Shown: positions 59,768 through 64,000 of the stretch, in pieces | How positions within the stretch are numbered: the stretch's first letter is position 1 | Layout: every line of letters starts with the position of its first letter | Origin: AV40 sp963817335 | GTDB taxonomy: Bacteria; Verrucomicrobiota; Verrucomicrobiia; Chthoniobacterales; UBA10450 | DNA: 64,000 nt | Assembly (NCBI GenBank): GCA_963817335.1 | Contig: CAWFNX010000001.1 | Coordinates: 744,001-808,000, forward strand | Reading direction: 5' to 3' | Position numbers and translations under genes: made by a program | Notes under the pieces: model-generated | The model's database searches: none | Told to the model about the DNA's origin: nothing | What the model saw: the letters and a program-made list of their open reading frames with translations, nothing else

Positions 59768-61242
59768 TTGTTCGCGGTGAAATAGGTTCGAATCGCCGGC
59801 GTGATAATGTTCACGACCGTTTGCGGGAAAAATCCGACGGCGAGGAGCGCGGCAATCAAAATCGCGGCGGGAATGCGAAGGCCGCGACCAAGATCGCCAA
59901 GCTTCTCCCAACGCTCGGGCATTGTTCCCATGAAGGTGGCCCGATAAGCGCGCAACATGTAAACGGTCGAGATGATCACGCCCCAAAGCGCCAGCACGGT
60001 GGCGATTTGGAAAAGGTGAAAGCGCTGCATTTCCCAACCGTTGCGGAACGCGCCAAAGAAAATCATGATTTCGGACGCGAAATTTGCCAACCCCGGCAGG
60101 CCAATCGACGCGAACGCTCCGAATCCGAATGCGAGTCCGGCGAACGGCATCACTTTGGCCAGTCCACCCAGATCATCGAATGACAAAGTGCCGGTGCGCT
60201 CGCGGATTTGTCCGGCGATCGCGAACAACAGCGCGATCGAAAGTCCATGAGCAAAAATCAACGTCGCTGCGCCGGTGTTGCCGAGGGCGTTGGCGCTGGC
60301 GATTCCCAGGAAAATGTAGCCCATGTGCATCACGCTCGAGTAACCGAGCATCCAATCGAGCCTTCGCTGCGCGATGGTAACGAGTCCGATGTAAATGATA
60401 TTGCCGAGCAATAGAATCACGAGCAGTTCGGTCCAGTAGTGCGTGCCGTCGGGCAACAACGGAACTGCCAAACGCAGCAACCCGTAGAGTCCAAACTTTT
60501 TCAGGACACCCGCGTGGAGCATCGCCGCCGGCGCCGGGGCCGATGCGTATGCTTCCGGAGCCCAGGAATGAAACGGGAACAGCGAAATAAGAATGCCAAA
60601 CCCGATTAGCAACAAAAGATAAATGTGGCGTTGAGCCTCGTCCGCAATCCCGTGTCTCGCGATTACCGATTGCAGGTCACGAAAATCAAAACTGCGGCTG
60701 GCTGCTGGCAGACTTTGGTAAAGAAGTATTAGCCCGATCAACAGAATAAAACTGCCAACGGTGAGATAAATCGTGATTTTCCAGGCGGCTCGGCTGCGGT
60801 TTCCGGTTCCCCAGATTCCAATGAGCAAAAACGTCGGGATCAGCGCGAGCTCGTGGAACGCGTAAAAGAAAAACAAGTCGATTGAAGCAAAAGCTCCGAT
60901 TGCGCCGGCGGATATGAACAGAAGGCAGGCATAAAATGCGCGCTCGTAGTTATCGATGTTACCGGTGAACCAGATTGCGGCGACGGTCACAATCGTCGCC
61001 AACGACAGCATCAGGAGACTCAAACCGTCGACGCCGAACGCGAAATGGATTCCCCAATCGGTTGAAACGACGGTTGAGCTGATGAATTGAAATCCCGTCG
61101 CCGATCGATCGAATTCCATGAAAAGAGCAAGCCCGACAATCAAATTCAGGATTGCCGATACCAACGCGGTGAAACGCGCCGGCGCGCCGATCAAAATCAA
61201 GATCGCGGCTACGATTGGGCAAAGAACGAGAAAGAGGAGCAT
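59764..61242 (-). CDS. nuoM: NADH-quinone oxidoreductase subunit M
   Basis: The 492-residue subunit shows FAFGVDGLSLLMLSLATIVT, FHELALIPTFLLIGIWGTGN, FPFHSWAPEAYASAPAPAAM then LHAGVLKKFGLYG and SSVMHMGYIFLGIA, the antiporter-like proton channel of complex I. It overlaps nuoL by one base (TAATG) and nuoN by four, as usual for this operon. Confidence 0.97.
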   Translation of the reverse strand: MLLFLVLCPIVAAILILIGAPARFTALVSAILNLIVGLALFMEFDRSATGFQFISSTVVSTDWGIHFAFGVDGLSLLMLSLATIVTVAAIWFTGNIDNYERAFYACLLFISAGAIGAFASIDLFFFYAFHELALIPTFLLIGIWGTGNRSRAAWKITIYLTVGSFILLIGLILLYQSLPAASRSFDFRDLQSVIARHGIADEAQRHIYLLLLIGFGILISLFPFHSWAPEAYASAPAPAAMLHAGVLKKFGLYGLLRLAVPLLPDGTHYWTELLVILLLGNIIYIGLVTIAQRRLDWMLGYSSVMHMGYIFLGIASANALGNTGAATLIFAHGLSIALLFAIAGQIRERTGTLSFDDLGGLAKVMPFAGLAFGFGAFASIGLPGLANFASEIMIFFGAFRNGWEMQRFHLFQIATVLALWGVIISTVYMLRAYRATFMGTMPERWEKLGDLGRGLRIPAAILIAALLAVGFFPQTVVNIITPAIRTYFTANK

Positions 61243-63053
61243 TAGCGGAAGATGATGAAGTAGATAACGGCTACGATTCCCAGGCCGAATAGGAACGCAT
61301 AGGCCTGCAGATTTCCGACTTGAAACAATCGAAGCAGCGAGCCAAACCCGAAAGTGGCGCCACTCAGGCCTCGAACCGCACCGCCATCAATGATCCAACG
61401 ATCGAAAAACGCGGCCACGCGCGCCAAAGATTCCTGGGTACTGCGGATTAGCCATTCATAAAACTCGTCGAAATAGAGCCGGTTCCGAATCACCCCGATG
61501 CTCAACGGATCGCGGTCGCGGTTGCGATAAAGCCAGATGCCGGCGCCGGAGCCAACGATCAGCGCAGCCAGGGCCAGCGCGGGCACGATCAGGGCAAGTT
61601 CCTTTTCGCGCGGAACGACCAGAAAATTCTGGGCAAACACGGGAAATCCAGCGATCAGCGAAAAGACGGCGAGAATGATGAGAGGTATGGTCATCGCCGG
61701 TGGCGATTCCTTACCGGTGCGGGCCAGATCGCTTCGCGGTTTTCCAAAGAAGACAACTACGATCGCGCGCGAGACGTAAAACGCGGTCAAGAACGCAGTC
61801 GTTAGGCCAACCACGAAGATCTCGCCATTGTGCTGGTAGGCATGGGCGAGGATCGCGTCTTTACTGAAAAACCCGCTGAACGGCGGGCAGCCTATCAACG
61901 CAAGCGCGCCGACGAAAAATGTGGCGAAGGTTATTTTCAAGTTTCGGGAGAGGCCGCCCATCTTCCAAATGTTCTGTTCGTGATGCAGGCTGACGATGAT
62001 CGATCCCGCGGCCAGGAACAGGAGCGCTTTGAAGAATGCGTGAGTGAAAAGGTGAAACATTGCCGCCTCGTTCGAGGTCAGTCCGACCGCCGTGACCATG
62101 TAGCCGAGCTGAGAGATCGTGGAGTAGGCGAGAATCTTTTTAATGTCGGATTGTTGAGTGGCCATCAATGCGCCCAGGAAGGCAGTGATGGTCCCGATCC
62201 ACGCGATGACCAGGAGCGCAGTCTGCGACGCTTGAATTAAAAATGAGACGCGGACCAGAAGATACACACCAGCCGCAACCATCGTCGCCGCGTGGATCAA
62301 GGCCGAAACCGGGGTAGGGCCTTCCATTGCGTCGGGCAACCAAACGTGCAGCGGGAACTGCGCCGATTTGCCAACCGCGCCGCAAAAAATCAGGAGGGCG
62401 GCGACCGTGAGATAGTTCGGATTGCTGGTGATCTTTGAGAGGTGCGCAACGATGTCGTCGAAGACAACCGAGCCGCTGGCGATCCAGATCATCAGGATGC
62501 CGATCATGAAGCCGAAATCGCCGAGTCGGGTGGTGATGAACGCCTTTTTTCCGGCTTCGGCCGCGGCGTCGCGATCGAACCAATGGCCAATCAGGACATA
62601 GGAGGTGAATCCGACCAGCTCCCAGAAAATGAAAAGCATGACAAAGTTGTTCGCGAGCACGATCCCGAGCATCGCGAACATGAAAAGTGACAAGGCCGCG
62701 AAGTAGCGCGATTTGCCGGCGTCATCGCGCATATAGCCTAACGAATAGATGTGGATGAGCGATCCGACGCCTGAAACGATGAGAAGCATGAGCCGGCTGA
62801 GATCGTCGAGAATGAAACCGATTGGCACTTGCAGGGTGCCGCGGATATCGAGCCAGGTGAATTCCGGTGTCGAGATGTCGATCCGGACGAAGACCAGGCA
62901 ACTGCAAATAAAGCTTCCAAGCACCGCTGCTATGGAAATCGCCGCACTCAGCATTTTCGATCGACGCGTAAACAGGGTGATGATCCCCGCCGAGATCAGC
63001 GGCAGAAGCAAAATCAGCCACGGCAGCGAGCTGTTAGTCGTGAAGTAGTTCAT
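61242..63053 (-). CDS. nuoL: NADH-quinone oxidoreductase subunit L
   Basis: The 603-residue subunit has FILDDLSRLMLLIVSGVGSL, FWELVGFTSYVLIGHWF, FPLHVWLPDAMEGPTPVSAL then IHAATMVAAGVYLLVR, and YSTISQLGYMVTAVGL. The lateral long helix and final TM end the protein (NLQAYAFLFGLGIVAVIYFI). It is the distal proton pump of complex I. A cassette separates it from nuoK, with about 45 bases to the cassette end. Confidence 0.97.
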   Translation of the reverse strand: MNYFTTNSSLPWLILLLPLISAGIITLFTRRSKMLSAAISIAAVLGSFICSCLVFVRIDISTPEFTWLDIRGTLQVPIGFILDDLSRLMLLIVSGVGSLIHIYSLGYMRDDAGKSRYFAALSLFMFAMLGIVLANNFVMLFIFWELVGFTSYVLIGHWFDRDAAAEAGKKAFITTRLGDFGFMIGILMIWIASGSVVFDDIVAHLSKITSNPNYLTVAALLIFCGAVGKSAQFPLHVWLPDAMEGPTPVSALIHAATMVAAGVYLLVRVSFLIQASQTALLVIAWIGTITAFLGALMATQQSDIKKILAYSTISQLGYMVTAVGLTSNEAAMFHLFTHAFFKALLFLAAGSIIVSLHHEQNIWKMGGLSRNLKITFATFFVGALALIGCPPFSGFFSKDAILAHAYQHNGEIFVVGLTTAFLTAFYVSRAIVVVFFGKPRSDLARTGKESPPAMTIPLIILAVFSLIAGFPVFAQNFLVVPREKELALIVPALALAALIVGSGAGIWLYRNRDRDPLSIGVIRNRLYFDEFYEWLIRSTQESLARVAAFFDRWIIDGGAVRGLSGATFGFGSLLRLFQVGNLQAYAFLFGLGIVAVIYFIIFR

Positions 63054-63067
63054 TTGGAAAAGGGCCG

Positions 63068-63550
63068 TCCGCTAAACACGCGAAAGGACGCTAAAGAGTT
63101 AAAGACAAACTGATTCATCGACTTTGATCTTCGGATGAGTCTTCGCGATCCGTTCGTATTCTAGTTTTGGATAATGGCCAAAGTTAACCAGCAGGCCGAG
63201 CTCAAAGCTTCCGGCTTTCAAATAATTCAAAAGCTGGGCTCGATGGTCATCGACTAACTGTTTGACGGCCTTTAACTCGACAATGATTTTTTCGTAACGG
63301 AGAAAGTCGGGAAAGTAGGTCTGAGCAAGGATTCTACCGCGATACGCAAGAGACAATCCGGGTTGGGGAATCGCCGGAATCTGGCAATGCTCGAATTCAA
63401 TGCCGAGACATTCCTGGTAGACGGGCTCATGGAATCCGCAGCCTTTGTCTTTATAAACTTCAAAACACGCTCCAATAATCGCGTAACACTCGCGTTTGAA
63501 TATCAAATCCGGCACCATCTTTTTTTGCGTCATTTGGCGTGTTTGGCGGA
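63068..63550. mobile_element. Cassette with 18 bp inverted repeats inserted between nuoK and nuoL
   Basis: Left end TCCGCTAAACACGCGAAA (63068-63085); right end at 63533-63550 reads TCCGCCAAACACGCCAAA on the opposite strand, 16 of 18 identical and inverted. The unit holds one gene, a GxxExxY protein, whose ATG lies at the inner edge of the right repeat. No transposase is encoded. Confidence 0.7.
63099..63533 (-). CDS. GxxExxY protein (PD-(D/E)xK-like)
   Basis: The 144-residue protein reads IIGACFEVYKDKGCGFHEPV, then YQECLGIEF, the GxxExxY signature (here GxxHExxY-like), followed by YFPDFLRYEKIIVELKAVKQ then LVDDHRAQLLNYLKAGSFEL then GLLVNFG. The D...ELK pattern (PDFL, VELKAV) is that of a PD-(D/E)xK nuclease. 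The family (TIGR04256) is common in soil bacteria as isolated cassettes. Here it interrupts the nuo operon. Confidence 0.93.
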   Translation of the reverse strand: MTQKKMVPDLIFKRECYAIIGACFEVYKDKGCGFHEPVYQECLGIEFEHCQIPAIPQPGLSLAYRGRILAQTYFPDFLRYEKIIVELKAVKQLVDDHRAQLLNYLKAGSFELGLLVNFGHYPKLEYERIAKTHPKIKVDESVCL

Positions 63551-63554
63551 TGAA

Positions 63555-63875
63555 CTAAAATTTCAATGTTGTGATGTCTTCGACGTTCGTTGTTTGGCGC
63601 AATCGGAACAGGGCGACAACGATGGCTAGGCCGACTGCGACTTCGGCTGCCGCCACCGTGATGATAAAGAAAACAAAAACCTGCGCGTTGTAATTGGGAG
63701 CTCCGCTGGCATCGACATGAAAACGCGAGAACGCGACGAGCGAGAGATTGGCGGCGTTTAGCATCAACTCCAGCGCCATCAAGATGATAATGATGTTGCG
63801 CCTGACCATCACCCCGGCGAAGCCGATAGCGAAAAGAATGCCGCTAACCATGAGGTAATGCTCGAGGGTGATCAT
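63555..63875 (-). CDS. nuoK: NADH-quinone oxidoreductase subunit K
   Basis: The 106-residue three-helix subunit reads ITLEHYLMVSGILFAIGFAG, LMALELMLNAANLSLVAFSR and VFFIITVAAAEVAVGLAIVV, with the two conserved membrane glutamates in MALELM and AAAEVA. It precedes the GxxExxY cassette and follows nuoJ by one base. Confidence 0.96.
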   Translation of the reverse strand: MITLEHYLMVSGILFAIGFAGVMVRRNIIIILMALELMLNAANLSLVAFSRFHVDASGAPNYNAQVFVFFIITVAAAEVAVGLAIVVALFRLRQTTNVEDITTLKF

Positions 63876-63876
63876 G

Positions 63877-64000
63877 TTAGCGAGTTTCCCTGCGGCTTAG
63901 GAGGATAACGCCGACGGTCGCGACCAAAATAACGATGCCGATGATTTGAAATGGCAAATTGTAGTTGCTGAAAAGTAGCAGTCCGATTCGGTGCACATCG
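63877..64000 (-). CDS. nuoJ: NADH-quinone oxidoreductase subunit J (C-terminal part)
   Basis: The minus strand from the window edge reads DVHRIGLLLFSNYNLPFQII, then GIVILVATVGVILLSRRETR and TAA. This is the last helix and tail of NuoJ ('lG..LF..Y.lpFe.a...LLvAmiGai.la'). The stop is one base before the nuoK ATG. The gene continues beyond 64000. Confidence 0.88.
   Translation of the reverse strand, partial: DVHRIGLLLFSNYNLPFQIIGIVILVATVGVILLSRRETR

Noticed and set aside
59768..60037. Longer N-terminus for nuoN
   Set aside because: It overlaps nuoM by 90 codons in another frame; the ATG at 59767 forms the usual ATGA overlap.

Overview
The window is a piece of a bacterial chromosome, moderately GC-rich by eye, about nine-tenths coding, with mostly short intergenic gaps and two tRNA genes. 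The mix of genes points to Verrucomicrobiota, probably the soil Chthoniobacterales/Spartobacteria group. It includes a DUF1800+DUF1501 pair, an exosortase-associated TIGR04073-type protein, a GxxExxY protein and a four-helix-bundle 'intervening sequence' protein carried as repeat-flanked cassettes, an LMF/DCC fusion, and many short palindromic and 6-8 bp tandem repeats. That placement is inference; no rRNA gene is present to settle it.

Layout. 1-6.8 kb: a partial membrane protein and a ketoacyl-synthase homologue without its two histidines (minus strand), then a plus-strand run of response-regulator/histidine kinase, a lanthipeptide-dehydratase-type protein broken by a one-base frameshift, a ParA ATPase overlapping it by ATGA, and UdgX. 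6.8-8.4 kb: tRNA-Ala(CGC) with a duplicated 3' end, a helically phased ACAGTT repeat array, and a twice-frameshifted GntR/LacI-type regulator. 8.6-20.5 kb: mostly minus-strand genes for membrane-bound ferritin (Er-VIT1), an EamA transporter, a DUF2723 membrane protein, SerA, an RNA uracil-5-methyltransferase, a MASE1 hybrid kinase, a CPBP protease and a TonB-like protein. 20.6-25 kb: a broken 5' half of tRNA-Arg, a class III cyclase-TPR protein, a dead cyclase remnant, intact tRNA-Arg(CCT), a second tRNA 3'-end copy, and a LuxR regulator. 25-35 kb: prolyl oligopeptidase, an HTTM protein, and a TetR-adaptor-RND efflux operon behind a perfect 28 bp operator palindrome.

35-50 kb holds housekeeping genes (tilS, gltX, aroE, proC, nadA, xth, infA) mixed with a CHASE2 protein, dipeptidase, DUF1501/DUF1800, beta-CASP hydrolase and a DCC-LMF fusion. 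This stretch is studded with a superfamily of short elements that fold as three-stem cloverleaves and often supply the stop codon of the gene they follow. One copy sits in frame inside the LMF gene. 50-58 kb: an envelope-stress-type trio (DUF883-like, holin-like, DUF3618-like), two PilT ATPases, small lipoproteins and an HNH nuclease. 58-64 kb: the distal part of a complex I operon, nuoJ-K-L-M-N, interrupted between nuoK and nuoL by a GxxExxY gene flanked by 18 bp inverted repeats.

Two general cautions. Four loci carry five single-base frameshifts in total, and without raw reads I cannot separate real pseudogenes from assembly indels. All protein names rest on recognised motifs and family resemblance read by eye, not on searches.
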